A stretch of DNA of 64,000 nt from RGIG4034 sp045576455 (GTDB lineage: Bacteria > Bacillota > Clostridia > Lachnospirales > Lachnospiraceae): the NCBI GenBank assembly GCA_045576455.1, contig JAZNGM010000025.1, positions 1 through 64,000 on the forward strand, given 5' to 3'. This document shows positions 25,824-34,900 of this stretch, piece after piece; the first letter of the stretch is position 1; each line of letters opens with the position of its first letter. A program made the translations under genes and the position numbers. The notes beneath the pieces are model-generated. The model saw nothing but the letters and a program-made list of their open reading frames with translations. It made no database searches and was not told the DNA's origin.

Positions 25824-27120
25824 CATTGATAAGTATGATAAAGTGTTATCGGGACAATTCTTTAAGAAAAAAGGAAAAGTTCTGAATGTTGTGGGGTTAA
25901 CAATTGAAGCAACCGGAATAGAAGCTAAGCTGGGGGATTTATGTATAATTTCTCCGGCTGATTCGTCATATAAACCTATTATGTCTGAGGTGGTTGGCTT
26001 TAAAGACGGAAAAACCCTTTTGATGCCTTATGAAGTGACGGAAGGCGTAGGACTGGGAAGTATGGTTGAGACTGAAGGAAGACCTCTTTGTGTAATGGCA
26101 GGGGATTTTTTGCTTGGAAAGACATTGGATGGTCTGGGAAGACCAACGGATGATATTATCCCTCCGGAAGCCATTCCTTACCCTGTGGAGGCGGCACCGC
26201 CTGATGCAATGGAAAGAGAGATTATAGATGAAGTGTTGCCGCTGGGTGTAAGGGCTGTAGACGGTCTTATCACTTTGGGAAAAGGACAGAGAATAGGCAT
26301 TTTCGCCGGATCCGGTGTTGGGAAGTCTACCCTTATGGGAATGTTTGCCCGTAATACAAAAGCAGATATAAATGTTATAGCGCTGATTGGCGAGCGTGGC
26401 CGTGAAGTGCGGGAGTTTATAGAAAGAGATCTGGGAGAAGAAGGTATGAAGCGCTCCGTAGTTGTTGTGGCTACTTCTGATAAGCCGGCGTTGGAGCGTA
26501 ATAAAGCGGCAAAGACCGCAACAGCTATTGCGGAGTATTTTAGGGACCAGGGTAAAGATGTGCTCCTTATGATGGACTCTTTAACCCGTTTTTCCATGGC
26601 ACAGAGAGAAATTGGACTTGCGAGTGGAGAACCGCCTGTTACAAGGGGATATCCGCCAAGTGTTTATTCGGAAATGCCGAAACTGCTTGAACGTGCCGGA
26701 AGAGATGCCAAGGGGTCAATAACAGGGCTTTATACGGTTCTTGTTGATGGTGATGACTTTAATGAACCGATTACAGATACTGCGCGAAGTATTTTAGACG
26801 GACACATTATGCTTAGCCGTAAACTTGTGCATAAAAATCATTATCCGGCCATTGATATATTGCAAAGTATTTCCCGTTGCATGAGTGCGATAGTGGATAA
26901 AGAACAGAAGATGGCTGCCGGTAAGCTTAAAAATGTACTTGCAACCTACACGGAAGCAGAGGATTTGATTAATATCGGAGCATATAAACGCGGAAGTAAT
27001 AAAAATATAGATAATGCTATTGATAAAATTGATAAAGTTAATGCGTTTTTGATGCAGGATGTGGATGAAAAAGTAAGCTATGAAGATGCGGTATCAGCGA
27101 TGAAACAGTTGTTTGAGTAA
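25810..27120 (+). CDS. fliI: Flagellar export ATPase FliI
   Basis: A 436-residue ATPase of the F1-beta fold. Walker A is GSGVGKST at 167-174, with the DVLLMMDSLTRF Walker B region and the family motif SGEPPVTRGYPPSV. It forms the hexameric motor of the flagellar type III export apparatus with FliH and FliJ. Full length; the ATG lies inside the end of fliH. Confidence 0.98.
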   Translation: MKEINIDKYDKVLSGQFFKKKGKVLNVVGLTIEATGIEAKLGDLCIISPADSSYKPIMSEVVGFKDGKTLLMPYEVTEGVGLGSMVETEGRPLCVMAGDFLLGKTLDGLGRPTDDIIPPEAIPYPVEAAPPDAMEREIIDEVLPLGVRAVDGLITLGKGQRIGIFAGSGVGKSTLMGMFARNTKADINVIALIGERGREVREFIERDLGEEGMKRSVVVVATSDKPALERNKAAKTATAIAEYFRDQGKDVLLMMDSLTRFSMAQREIGLASGEPPVTRGYPPSVYSEMPKLLERAGRDAKGSITGLYTVLVDGDDFNEPITDTARSILDGHIMLSRKLVHKNHYPAIDILQSISRCMSAIVDKEQKMAAGKLKNVLATYTEAEDLINIGAYKRGSNKNIDNAIDKIDKVNAFLMQDVDEKVSYEDAVSAMKQLFE

Positions 27121-27129
27121 GGATAGTAT

Positions 27130-27579
27130 ATGTCGGTATTTCGTTATAAAATGCAAAATATTCTAAATATTAAGTTGCAATTGGAAGAACAGGCAAGAAT
27201 GCAGTTTGCGGCAGCAAGGGCGCGTTTGAATGAAGAAGAGGAAAAACTCAGGGCACTTTATGAACGGCGCCAGATGTATGTTGACGAAGGAATACGTTTC
27301 AGACAAGACAGTATATCCGTATTAGATTTGAAAAATAATGAACGTGCTGTTGCTAAAATGGACGAGTACATAAAAGAACAAAAGATGAATATCCGTATAG
27401 CTGAAAAAAATGTGGAGCAGGCGCGGGAAAAAATGACTAGTGTGATTATTGAACGGAAGTCGCACGAAAAGTTAAAAGAAAAAGCTTTTGAAGAATTTAT
27501 GGAAGAGGAAAAAGCTGCAGAGAGTAAAGAGATTGACCAGTTAACAAGCTATACCTATACAGCGAAGAAGGAAGGATAA
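27130..27579 (+). CDS. fliJ: Flagellar export chaperone-like protein FliJ
   Basis: A 149-residue, wholly alpha-helical, charged coiled-coil protein (FRYKMQNILNIKLQLEEQAR at the start). This is typical of FliJ, the central stalk of the FliI ATPase ring. Sequence conservation in the family is low, so the call rests on position after fliI, length and the N-terminal pattern. Confidence 0.9.
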   Translation: MSVFRYKMQNILNIKLQLEEQARMQFAAARARLNEEEEKLRALYERRQMYVDEGIRFRQDSISVLDLKNNERAVAKMDEYIKEQKMNIRIAEKNVEQAREKMTSVIIERKSHEKLKEKAFEEFMEEEKAAESKEIDQLTSYTYTAKKEG

Positions 27580-27581
27580 AT

Positions 27582-28460
27582 ATGGCAGGAACAAGAACTT
27601 CTGTGGAAGGTAATGAGGTAGAAAGAGAAAAACAACGTCTGTCAGAAGAAAAGAAAAGAATAAAGCAGGAACAGAAAATACAGAAAAAAGAAGCTAAAAA
27701 GCGCGCTAAAGATATTGCAAAACAGGAGGCGGAACTTTATGACGATAATGAGTCCGGCGGTGTCAGTGCGTTTTTTGTGACGTTTATTATTATTATTATC
27801 TGGCTTGCCATTCTTTGCCTATTAATAAAGCTGGATGTAGGCGGATTTGGTACAAATGTCTTGAAACCGATTTTGAAAGATGTGCCGGTTGTAAATCTGA
27901 TTCTTCCGGGCGATAAAGTGACAGAAACAGATGACAACGAAGTGTATTACGGCTATACCAGTCTTAAGGATGCGGTAGACCAGATAAAACTGTTGGAAAT
28001 GCAGCTGGAACAGTCCCAATCTTTACAACAGTCGGGTTCGGAAGAAATTGTTGAGCTTAGGGCGGAAGTGGATAGACTCAAGCAATACGAACTTAATCAG
28101 ATTGAATTTGCGAGAATAAAACAGGAATTTTTTGAAGAAGTAATTTATGCCCAAAACGGACCGGGGCCAGAAGAATATGTTAAGTATTTTGAAGCTATGG
28201 ACCCTACAACGGCAGAATACTTGTATAAACAGGTGGTCATTCAGGCAGAGAAGGATAAAGAACTGGAACAATATGCTGCAGCGTACGCGGCAATGAAGCC
28301 TAAAGCTGCTGCAAAAATATTTGAAACCATGCAGGATGATTTGGAACTGGTAGCAAAAATTCTTAATGTTATGGCTACAGAAGACAGAGGAGCTATTTTA
28401 GGAGTTATGGATTCCGCGGTTGCTGCTAAAATAACGAAAATTATGAATCCTGACTCTTAA
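27582..28460 (+). CDS. MotE/YlxF-like flagellar protein with MgtE N-type domain
   Basis: A 292-residue membrane protein in the ylxF position between fliJ and fliK. A basic, lysine-rich cytoplasmic N-terminus (1-55), one membrane helix at about 62-86, an extracytoplasmic coiled coil (about 130-175), and a C-terminal MgtE intracellular-N-like domain (about 195-290: FEAMDPTTAEYLY, AMKPKAAAKIFETM, MDSAVAAKITKIM). MotE proteins with this design support stator function or MotC/stator folding in other bacteria. The lysine-rich N-terminus is longer than usual. Starts 2 bases after fliJ. Confidence 0.82.
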   Translation: MAGTRTSVEGNEVEREKQRLSEEKKRIKQEQKIQKKEAKKRAKDIAKQEAELYDDNESGGVSAFFVTFIIIIIWLAILCLLIKLDVGGFGTNVLKPILKDVPVVNLILPGDKVTETDDNEVYYGYTSLKDAVDQIKLLEMQLEQSQSLQQSGSEEIVELRAEVDRLKQYELNQIEFARIKQEFFEEVIYAQNGPGPEEYVKYFEAMDPTTAEYLYKQVVIQAEKDKELEQYAAAYAAMKPKAAAKIFETMQDDLELVAKILNVMATEDRGAILGVMDSAVAAKITKIMNPDS

Positions 28461-28484
28461 GGGATTGTTGTTTTTAACCGATAT
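28458..28484 (+). promoter_or_regulatory. Internal sigma-D-like promoter before fliK
   Basis: TAAG at 28458-28461 and ACCGATAT at 28477-28484, 15 bases apart, differ from the sigma-D consensus (TAAA-N15-GCCGATAT) at one base in each box. It falls in one of the few real gaps of the operon (98 bases). Confidence 0.45.
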
Positions 28485-28492
28485 ATTTATCA

Positions 28493-28506
28493 GCAGAGAA
28501 ATCTGC
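28493..28506 (+). promoter_or_regulatory. GNRA-loop hairpin in the fliK leader
   Basis: GCAGA-GAAA-TCTGC forms a 5-bp stem closed by a GAAA tetraloop between the sigma-D-like site and fliK. There is no T-run, so it is not a terminator; it may protect a processed 5' end. Confidence 0.4.
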
Positions 28507-28558
28507 ACGGATATTTATATATAATGCACATTGAAAACTGAAGAAAGGAGAAATTGCA

Positions 28559-30007
28559 ATGACCAACGCAGCCGTAACAATGGTAGGTTATTCCTATCAG
28601 AATGTTACAAAAACAAGTATGGGTATGTCTCAGTCGAAAGATAGTTTCAAGGATGTGATGGACGTCGCCGGAGCCAAAATGGAAACGGGAAAGACGGAAA
28701 CCAAAATTGAAAAAGACTATAGCGAAAGCAAAATTGACAAGACAGATAAGTACAAAGACGAAATCGGCAATGCAGAAGATACGTACAAGAATAAAACCGA
28801 AAATGTACGTGAACCTAAGCCGGTAGAGGAAACTTCGGAAGCTGACGTGAGCGATGAAGTGAAATCAGCTGTAGAAGAGGCGGCACAAGAAGCAGTAGAA
28901 ATTATTGCGGATGAATTGGGAGTAAGCATTGAAGAAATTATGGAGGTGCTTGAAACATTAGGGATGAGCATTACAGATGTTCTTAATGTAGATAATCTCA
29001 ACGTTCTTGTGGCGACAGTCAAAGGAGAGGGCGACCCGCTGATGATTACAATGGATGAACAGTTGTATTCACAGCTCAATGCTATTGCAGATGCTATCAG
29101 TGCAGTTAACGAAAACCTGAAAGAAGTTTTAGGGTTAAGTGATGAAGAGTTTAATGCCATCATGGATAAACTGAATGAATGCATAACAGACAACAATGGC
29201 AAAGAAGCAGAGGTGACAGAACTTTCCGCTAATGTAACTGAAGTTGCTGATGAACTTATGGAAGTTAAGAATGAAGAATCTGAAACAACTGATGCGAAGA
29301 AAGATTTAAAAGTTGATGGAAATGGTTTTCAGGATACCGTAAGAAACGCGGAAAATCATGAAGAAGCAACATTTTCACAAAATGAAGAGGCACATACCGG
29401 TAAAGAAAGTACAGGGAACGCTTTTTTGCAGAATCATTCCAATAGCGCAGTAATGCAGAATGTTGTTCAATACGCAAATGTCAATAATGCAGAAATGGCC
29501 GTAGTTGAGGAAATGCTTTCGAGAAGTGAAGTTAATGGTTTGGATATCATAAGACAGATTAGTGATTACATGAATCTTCAAAAGAGTGCAGACTTGACAC
29601 AGATGGAGTTACAATTACATCCGGCAAGCCTTGGAACCATTAATCTTACGGTTTCGTCAAAAGCAGGTATTATTACCGCAACCATTGAGGCACAAAATGA
29701 AGTGGTAAAGAATGCTCTGGAAACCCAGGTTGTTACGTTAAAGGAAAATCTTGAACAACAGGGACTTAAAGTGGAAGCAGTTGAAGTAACCATTGCCAGT
29801 CATGAATTTGAGAGAAATCTTAGCGAAAACAATGAAGAAAGAGATGCTTATACCCGGGAAACAGAAAATAAGATTAAGAGAAAACCGCTTAGAAGAATCG
29901 ATTTGAATGCAATAGAGGATATTGAAGATATCGATGAACCTGCGGAAGAAAGAATAATCCGTGATATGATGCGGATGAATGGAAATACGGTTGATTATAC
30001 CGCATAA
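28559..30007 (+). CDS. fliK: Flagellar hook-length control protein FliK
   Basis: A 482-residue protein. The N-terminal two-thirds is low-complexity, acidic and poorly conserved; the C-terminal Flg_hook domain (about 345-430) has the LQLHPASLGTINLTVSS motif and the DTL-type helices QNEVVKNALETQVVTLKENL. FliK acts as a molecular ruler and switches export specificity through FlhB. Position before flgD supports the call. AAAGGAG precedes the ATG. Confidence 0.92.
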   Translation: MTNAAVTMVGYSYQNVTKTSMGMSQSKDSFKDVMDVAGAKMETGKTETKIEKDYSESKIDKTDKYKDEIGNAEDTYKNKTENVREPKPVEETSEADVSDEVKSAVEEAAQEAVEIIADELGVSIEEIMEVLETLGMSITDVLNVDNLNVLVATVKGEGDPLMITMDEQLYSQLNAIADAISAVNENLKEVLGLSDEEFNAIMDKLNECITDNNGKEAEVTELSANVTEVADELMEVKNEESETTDAKKDLKVDGNGFQDTVRNAENHEEATFSQNEEAHTGKESTGNAFLQNHSNSAVMQNVVQYANVNNAEMAVVEEMLSRSEVNGLDIIRQISDYMNLQKSADLTQMELQLHPASLGTINLTVSSKAGIITATIEAQNEVVKNALETQVVTLKENLEQQGLKVEAVEVTIASHEFERNLSENNEERDAYTRETENKIKRKPLRRIDLNAIEDIEDIDEPAEERIIRDMMRMNGNTVDYTA

Positions 30008-30031
30008 AAAGCTTAAGAAAGGAGGAATACG

Positions 30032-30751
30032 ATGTCAATAGCAGCAAGTGTCGTAGACGGAAAAGTTGTAGATACAACAGCGTCTTCGGTATCACTTTCC
30101 AAGGAAACAGAAAAGAGTGGCAATGCACTTGATAAAGAAGCTTTCTTACAATTATTAGTTGCGGAAATGCAGAATCAGGATCCGTTGCAGCCTACGACTA
30201 ATACAGAGTATGTTTCACAGTTTGCTACATTCTCACAATTGGAAGAAATGCAGAATGTAAGCTCCAGTGTAGATATGTCAAGAGCACAGAGCCTTGTGGG
30301 TAAAGAAGTATTTCTTGATGTAACCAATTCATCAGGTGAAACGAACCAGATATGCGGAAGAGTTGATTATGTAGTTATGGAAGCCGGAAAAGTATATGTA
30401 TCGGTCGATGAATCGTTATACAAATTTGAAGATGTAACTACAGTTCTTGATGCAGATTACTGGGATGCATATAATCTTGCGTATGCATGGTCAAACGATC
30501 TTAGTAAGATAGGTGGTCTTAATAAAGTTTCATTGGCAAGCAAAGCCGATGTCATGGAATTAAAAGAGGCTTATGATAATATGACAACTTATCAAAAGAC
30601 TTTCATCGCAAAAGACAGCGTGGCTTTATTAGATGCTTACATTGCTAAAATTGATGAGCTCCAGGCAATTGCAGATAATGAAAAGGCAAATGAAGATGCC
30701 GGAGAAACAACAGATGAAAATGCTGACAAAGGCGATACATCTGAAGTGTAA
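30032..30751 (+). CDS. flgD: Flagellar hook-capping protein FlgD
   Basis: A 239-residue FlgD. The conserved N-terminal motif LDKEAFLQLLVAEMQNQDPL and TNTEYVSQFATFSQLEEM are clear. The C-terminal part (about 145-239) is not the usual Tudor/Fn3 core but an acidic region ending in ENADKGDTSEV, which looks lineage-specific. FlgD caps the growing hook. It starts 24 bases after fliK with AAGGAGG. Confidence 0.95.
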   Translation: MSIAASVVDGKVVDTTASSVSLSKETEKSGNALDKEAFLQLLVAEMQNQDPLQPTTNTEYVSQFATFSQLEEMQNVSSSVDMSRAQSLVGKEVFLDVTNSSGETNQICGRVDYVVMEAGKVYVSVDESLYKFEDVTTVLDADYWDAYNLAYAWSNDLSKIGGLNKVSLASKADVMELKEAYDNMTTYQKTFIAKDSVALLDAYIAKIDELQAIADNEKANEDAGETTDENADKGDTSEV

Positions 30752-30765
30752 CAGGGAGGTTTTAA

Positions 30766-31173
30766 ATGCAGATAAATAATGGAAATTTCCTTTCCATCGA
30801 ACAGCTCAAAGACCAATACCTGAACGCGTCGAAACAAAACAGTGTAAAAGTAAATGAAAGCGGTCAGTCCTTTCAGGATATTCTTACTCAAAAGACACAG
30901 TTAATACCGGGCACTGAAAAAACGTTAAAATTTTCAAAACACGCGATTAACCGGTTGAGTGATAGGAATATTGAATTGTCAGATGAGCAGCTTAAGCGAT
31001 TAAATGATGGAAGCAGGAGAGCAGGAGAAAAAGGAATTCACGATTCCCTGATGTTGATGGATGGTTATGCATTTATTGTTAATGTACCAAATTATACTGT
31101 AATAACTGCCATGGATCAGTCAGAGACAAGTGAAAATGTTTTTACAAATATTGATGGTGCCGTAGTTATTTAG
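30766..31173 (+). CDS. Flagellar operon protein, TIGR02530 type
   Basis: A 135-residue protein matching the small flagellar-operon family that sits between flgD and flgE in many Firmicutes. The core FSKHAINRLSDRNIELSDEQ and the C-terminal YAFIVNVPNYTVITAMD are typical. The role is not settled; it may be a hook-assembly or substrate-switch factor. Both its position and spacing (14 bases after flgD) mark it as part of hook assembly. Confidence 0.85.
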   Translation: MQINNGNFLSIEQLKDQYLNASKQNSVKVNESGQSFQDILTQKTQLIPGTEKTLKFSKHAINRLSDRNIELSDEQLKRLNDGSRRAGEKGIHDSLMLMDGYAFIVNVPNYTVITAMDQSETSENVFTNIDGAVVI

Positions 31174-31247
31174 CTGGACCTTACAGGAGGCTAAAGTTCC
31201 CGAACGACAGACGGAACAAAGCGGCAAATGTTAGGAGGTCATTCATT

Positions 31248-32960
31248 ATGATGAGATCAATGTATGCTGGTGTATCAGGATTAAAAGTACACCAGACTAA
31301 GATGGACGTTATCGGTAATAATATCGCTAACGTTAATACAACAGCATATAAAACACAGTCTGTAACATTTAGTGAATTAATGTATCAGACAACACAGAGC
31401 GCATCAGGACCAAATGCTACCACAGGAACTGCCGGTGTAAATGCTAAGCAGATTGGTTTAGGTGTTAAGGCGGGTGCTATTTCAACCGCAATTACTTCGG
31501 CGGGTTCAAGCCAGACAACAGGCAATCCGTTTGATATAAAGATTACCGGAGATTCTTTCTTTATTGCAAGTGACGGTACTAATAATTATTTTACAAGAGA
31601 TGGTTCTTTTTATGTGGATGCAGCAGGTAACCTTGCGATGACATCTACAGGATATAATGTTATGGGATGGCAGGTGGATGAAGAAACCGGACTTATTAAG
31701 CAGGATACGGTTTCTGCATTAAGAATTATGAATGCGGCAAATCTTACATATCCGCCTGAAGCTACATCAAAAGCATACATATCAGGTATTGTTGATATGA
31801 ATGATACAGATGTTACCAGTGAATCCGGAAAAGTTATGAACCTTAATTTCTTTGATAATTTGGGATATGATTATACTGCAAAATTAAGTATTCACGGTAC
31901 TGCAACGAATGGTCAGTATTATTTGCAGATTGATGATGTAATTAATGCACAGGGCAAATCACTTACGGAAGTGTACGGAGCAGCTTTGTCAGATATTGTA
32001 AGCATGGGTTCGATTGCGAATGTTAAGGTTAGTGAAACGATGGCACTGGCTACACAGCAGATTGAAGGAGGCGGCTCAGTTTCTGCTTCATACGATCAGG
32101 CTACACAGGGCGTTATCGTAACCAAGTATGATGCGGATGGCAATATTGACGGTACACCGCGTACATATACCAAGGATCAGATTATTTCAGCTATGCAGGA
32201 TCCTACAGCACCGGCAAATCTCGCTATTCTTCAGGAAATCTATGGAAGCGGAATTACAGCGGACATAACAGAATTAACATACGATGAAAGTTCAGGAAAA
32301 GCTACGATACTTGCTAAAAATGTTATAGGCGGTATTGTAAAATATGATACGAATACAGGCTATTTTGCAGATGTAAACGGTCAGCCTACCATAACAATTG
32401 ATTTTAAGGAAAGCGTTATTAAAAATCCGGTAACCGACCCTATAACCGGTAATGTTACAGGTGAAACAGAAAGCCTTTTCAATTTTAGCGATGTGGAAAT
32501 TGATATGACAAAGACATCTATGTTTGATCATAACGGTTCTTCCACTATCGGTGCAAAAACCGGTGATTTGGATGGTAGAGGAGCAGGTAGAGCACTTGGA
32601 ACCATGTCAAGTATTGCTATTGCAAATGACGGAACGATTACAGCGTCATATAGCAATGGTATGTCAAGAACTTTAGGACAAATTTCAGTAGCAGAGTTTA
32701 CCAATCCTGCAGGTTTGGAGAAAAAAGGTGATAACTTATATGCTGCTACCCAAAACTCAGGAGAATTTGATGGCATTGGTATTGACGTCATGACAAGTTC
32801 GGGAAGTTATATGACTACCGGTGTACTTGAAATGAGTAATGTAGACCTTTCGACAGAATTTACCGAAATGATTACAACACAAAGAGGATTCCAGGCTAAC
32901 AGCCGTATAATTACAACGTCTGACTCCATGCTGGAAGAACTTGTAAATCTTAAGAGATAA
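31248..32960 (+). CDS. flgE: Flagellar hook protein FlgE
   Basis: A 570-residue hook subunit with the N-terminal rod/hook motif MYAGVSGLKVHQTKMDVIGNN in two adjoining parts and the C-terminal DLSTEFTEMITTQRGFQANSRI. The central variable region (about 150-440) is long, making this larger than B. subtilis FlgE (about 264) and similar to other clostridial hook proteins. AGGAGGT lies just upstream, and a GTTCC/GGAAC hairpin (31196-31217) precedes it. A partial terminator follows. Confidence 0.96.
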   Translation: MMRSMYAGVSGLKVHQTKMDVIGNNIANVNTTAYKTQSVTFSELMYQTTQSASGPNATTGTAGVNAKQIGLGVKAGAISTAITSAGSSQTTGNPFDIKITGDSFFIASDGTNNYFTRDGSFYVDAAGNLAMTSTGYNVMGWQVDEETGLIKQDTVSALRIMNAANLTYPPEATSKAYISGIVDMNDTDVTSESGKVMNLNFFDNLGYDYTAKLSIHGTATNGQYYLQIDDVINAQGKSLTEVYGAALSDIVSMGSIANVKVSETMALATQQIEGGGSVSASYDQATQGVIVTKYDADGNIDGTPRTYTKDQIISAMQDPTAPANLAILQEIYGSGITADITELTYDESSGKATILAKNVIGGIVKYDTNTGYFADVNGQPTITIDFKESVIKNPVTDPITGNVTGETESLFNFSDVEIDMTKTSMFDHNGSSTIGAKTGDLDGRGAGRALGTMSSIAIANDGTITASYSNGMSRTLGQISVAEFTNPAGLEKKGDNLYAATQNSGEFDGIGIDVMTSSGSYMTTGVLEMSNVDLSTEFTEMITTQRGFQANSRIITTSDSMLEELVNLKR

Positions 32961-32978
32961 TAATTATAAATAAGCAGT

Positions 32979-33020
32979 AAGGGGAACTACACGGTTCCCC
33001 TTGCTTGGTTGTTTTTGGAA
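32979..33020 (+). terminator. Partial intra-operon terminator after flgE
   Basis: AAGGGGAAC at 32979-32987 pairs with GTTCCCCTT at 32994-33002 (9 bp, 6-base loop), followed by a T-rich but interrupted run. It lies between the hook gene and swrD-motAB, so it may lower expression of downstream genes without blocking them. Confidence 0.5.
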
Positions 33021-33042
33021 ACGGATATTGGGAGGGGTAAAA

Positions 33043-33228
33043 ATGATTGAAGTGACCAAATTAAATGATTCTAAAATCGTTGTAAATGCTGATTTAATCG
33101 AATTGATTGAAGAAACACCTGACACAGTTGTCACACTGACTACGGGAAGAAAAATAATTGTAAAAGAAAGTAGACAAGAAGTAAAAGATTTAGTAAAATC
33201 ATATAGAAAGGATATTTTTGCAGAATAA
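33043..33228 (+). CDS. swrD: FlbD/SwrD family flagellar protein
   Basis: A 61-residue protein of the small FlbD family (B. subtilis SwrD/YlzI): MIEVTKLNDSKIVVNADLIE, then TPDTVVTLTTGRKIIVKES. In B. subtilis SwrD raises motor torque in swarming. The ATG at 33043 follows GGGAGGGG at 33030-33036; an upstream TTG at 33001 lacks a ribosome site. It precedes motA, in line with a stator role. Confidence 0.92.
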   Translation: MIEVTKLNDSKIVVNADLIELIEETPDTVVTLTTGRKIIVKESRQEVKDLVKSYRKDIFAE

Positions 33229-33249
33229 TGTAAAAATAGGGTGATGCGT

Positions 33250-34047
33250 GTGGATATAGCAACGCTTGTCGGCTTGATTGCCTGTATCGGACTTGTATTG
33301 TTTGCAATTATTGAAGGCGCCGGTGTTTCGGGCCTTATAAATAACTTTGTGGATTTCCAGTCAGTGCTTATTACAGTGGGTGGTTCTTTCTGTTCGGTAT
33401 TGGCTGCTACTTCAATGAAAAACTTTATAAATGGTTTAAAATCAATATCCATTACCATGAAATCGACCCAGCTGAATACACAGGTAATTATAGAGAAAAT
33501 TATTTCCCTGTCTAATGTGGCTCGTAAGGAAGGTCTTCTTTCTTTGGAAGAAGCTGCGAATGATTTGGAAGATCAATTTTTGAAAAAAGGTATTCTGTTG
33601 ATTGTTGACGGTACGGATCCGGAATTGGTTCGTGCTATCATGGAAACAGAACTTGACAGTATAGATGGAAGACATAAGGTAAATATCGGATTTTGGGAGA
33701 ATTTGGCTTCCATGGGACCTGCGTGGGGTATGATTGGTACGCTTATCGGACTGGTTAACATGCTCCAGAATATGAGTGATGCGTCTTCAATCGGACCGGC
33801 GATGTCAGTTGCCCTTTTGACAACGCTGTATGGTTCCCTTATTGCAAACTGGATATGTACTCCGGTTGCTAACAAGTTAAAAGAAAATAACAAAGATGAG
33901 ATGCTTGTAAAGGAAATTATGATAGAGGGTCTTTTGTCAATACAGGCAGGAGAAAACCCTCGTGTTATTGAAGAAAAGTTGAAATCTTTCCTTGCTCCTA
34001 GTGAGAGAGGAACCGCTGCTAATGACGGAGGTGACGAACTTGGCTAA
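33250..34047 (+). CDS. motA: Flagellar stator protein MotA
   Basis: A 265-residue stator subunit with four membrane helices (beginning DIATLVGLIACIGLVLFAII) and the large cytoplasmic loop between helices 2 and 3 that contacts FliG. MotAs carry proton flux with MotB. I take GTG 33250, preceded by GGGTGAT; an ATG at 33244 would add two residues. In B. subtilis motAB lie elsewhere; here they are inside the operon. It overlaps motB by 8 bases. Confidence 0.95.
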   Translation: MDIATLVGLIACIGLVLFAIIEGAGVSGLINNFVDFQSVLITVGGSFCSVLAATSMKNFINGLKSISITMKSTQLNTQVIIEKIISLSNVARKEGLLSLEEAANDLEDQFLKKGILLIVDGTDPELVRAIMETELDSIDGRHKVNIGFWENLASMGPAWGMIGTLIGLVNMLQNMSDASSIGPAMSVALLTTLYGSLIANWICTPVANKLKENNKDEMLVKEIMIEGLLSIQAGENPRVIEEKLKSFLAPSERGTAANDGGDELG

Positions 34048-34882
34048 GAAGAGAGAGGATGAAGCGCAACCGGGACTTGCACCGTGGATGGCGACGTTTT
34101 CGGATCTCATGAATCTTCTTTTGTGTTTCTTCGTATTGCTATTTTCAATGTCAACCATAGATGCTGAAAAGTTGGAACAGGTAGTAGCATCATTTAATAA
34201 TACTTTCAGTATTTTTGATGGTGGTGCGCAAGCAATCGGAGATGGTGTCCTTGTTAGTAATGGTGTGAGTCAGCTGAATGAACTGAGTGAATATATAAAC
34301 AGTACCGGTGTGGCTGATGACGTGGATGACCCTACGGATAATATATACAATGATACTAATACGGATATAAAACCGACCGATGATGTAAAGGAAGAGTTTT
34401 ATGAGATGCAGATTGCTGCATCTGAAGAAATGGCTGAGAATATTGAAGAAATGCTCAAGGAAGAGGATATGCAGAAAATCATAGATGTGGATTTTACTTC
34501 ACAATATGTATTGCTTACATTTAAAGGCGCATTTCTTTTTGACTCCGGTAAAGCAACCTTGAGAAATGAGTCAGTTGAGATTCTCAAAAAAGCCGGTATG
34601 ATATTGGAATCATATGCAGGTAATCTGATTGAAATAGAAGGTCATACAGATAACCAGCCGGTCGGACGCGGCGGAAAGTATGCAGATAATGATGAGTTAA
34701 GCAGTGCCAGAGCATTGGCAGTATTTCATTTTTTGGTAGATAATACATTGCTTACTCCTACAGAATTAAAACATTCAGGAAGAGGCGAATATATACCGGT
34801 AGCCGACAACGGAACGCCGGAAGGCAGAGCAAAAAACCGCCGTGTTGAGATTAAGATATATAACGACCTGAGTACAAACTAA
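34040..34882 (+). CDS. motB: Flagellar stator protein MotB
   Basis: A 280-residue stator subunit. The single membrane helix carries the ion-binding aspartate D22 (FSDLMNLLLCFFVLL), and the C-terminal OmpA-like domain (about 155-278) includes IEGHTDNQPV, binding peptidoglycan. The TTG at 34040 is fixed by GGAGGTGA at 34027-34034 and overlaps the motA end; the longer in-frame start at 33992 has no site. The plug/linker region (about 75-140) is acidic and long. Confidence 0.95.
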   Translation: MAKKREDEAQPGLAPWMATFSDLMNLLLCFFVLLFSMSTIDAEKLEQVVASFNNTFSIFDGGAQAIGDGVLVSNGVSQLNELSEYINSTGVADDVDDPTDNIYNDTNTDIKPTDDVKEEFYEMQIAASEEMAENIEEMLKEEDMQKIIDVDFTSQYVLLTFKGAFLFDSGKATLRNESVEILKKAGMILESYAGNLIEIEGHTDNQPVGRGGKYADNDELSSARALAVFHFLVDNTLLTPTELKHSGRGEYIPVADNGTPEGRAKNRRVEIKIYNDLSTN

Positions 34883-34900
34883 AAGGAGAAGAAAGACAAG

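Noticed and set aside
28520..28525. TATAAT before fliK as a sigma-A promoter
   Set aside because: No -35 within 16-19 bases; the sigma-D-like site upstream is the better candidate.
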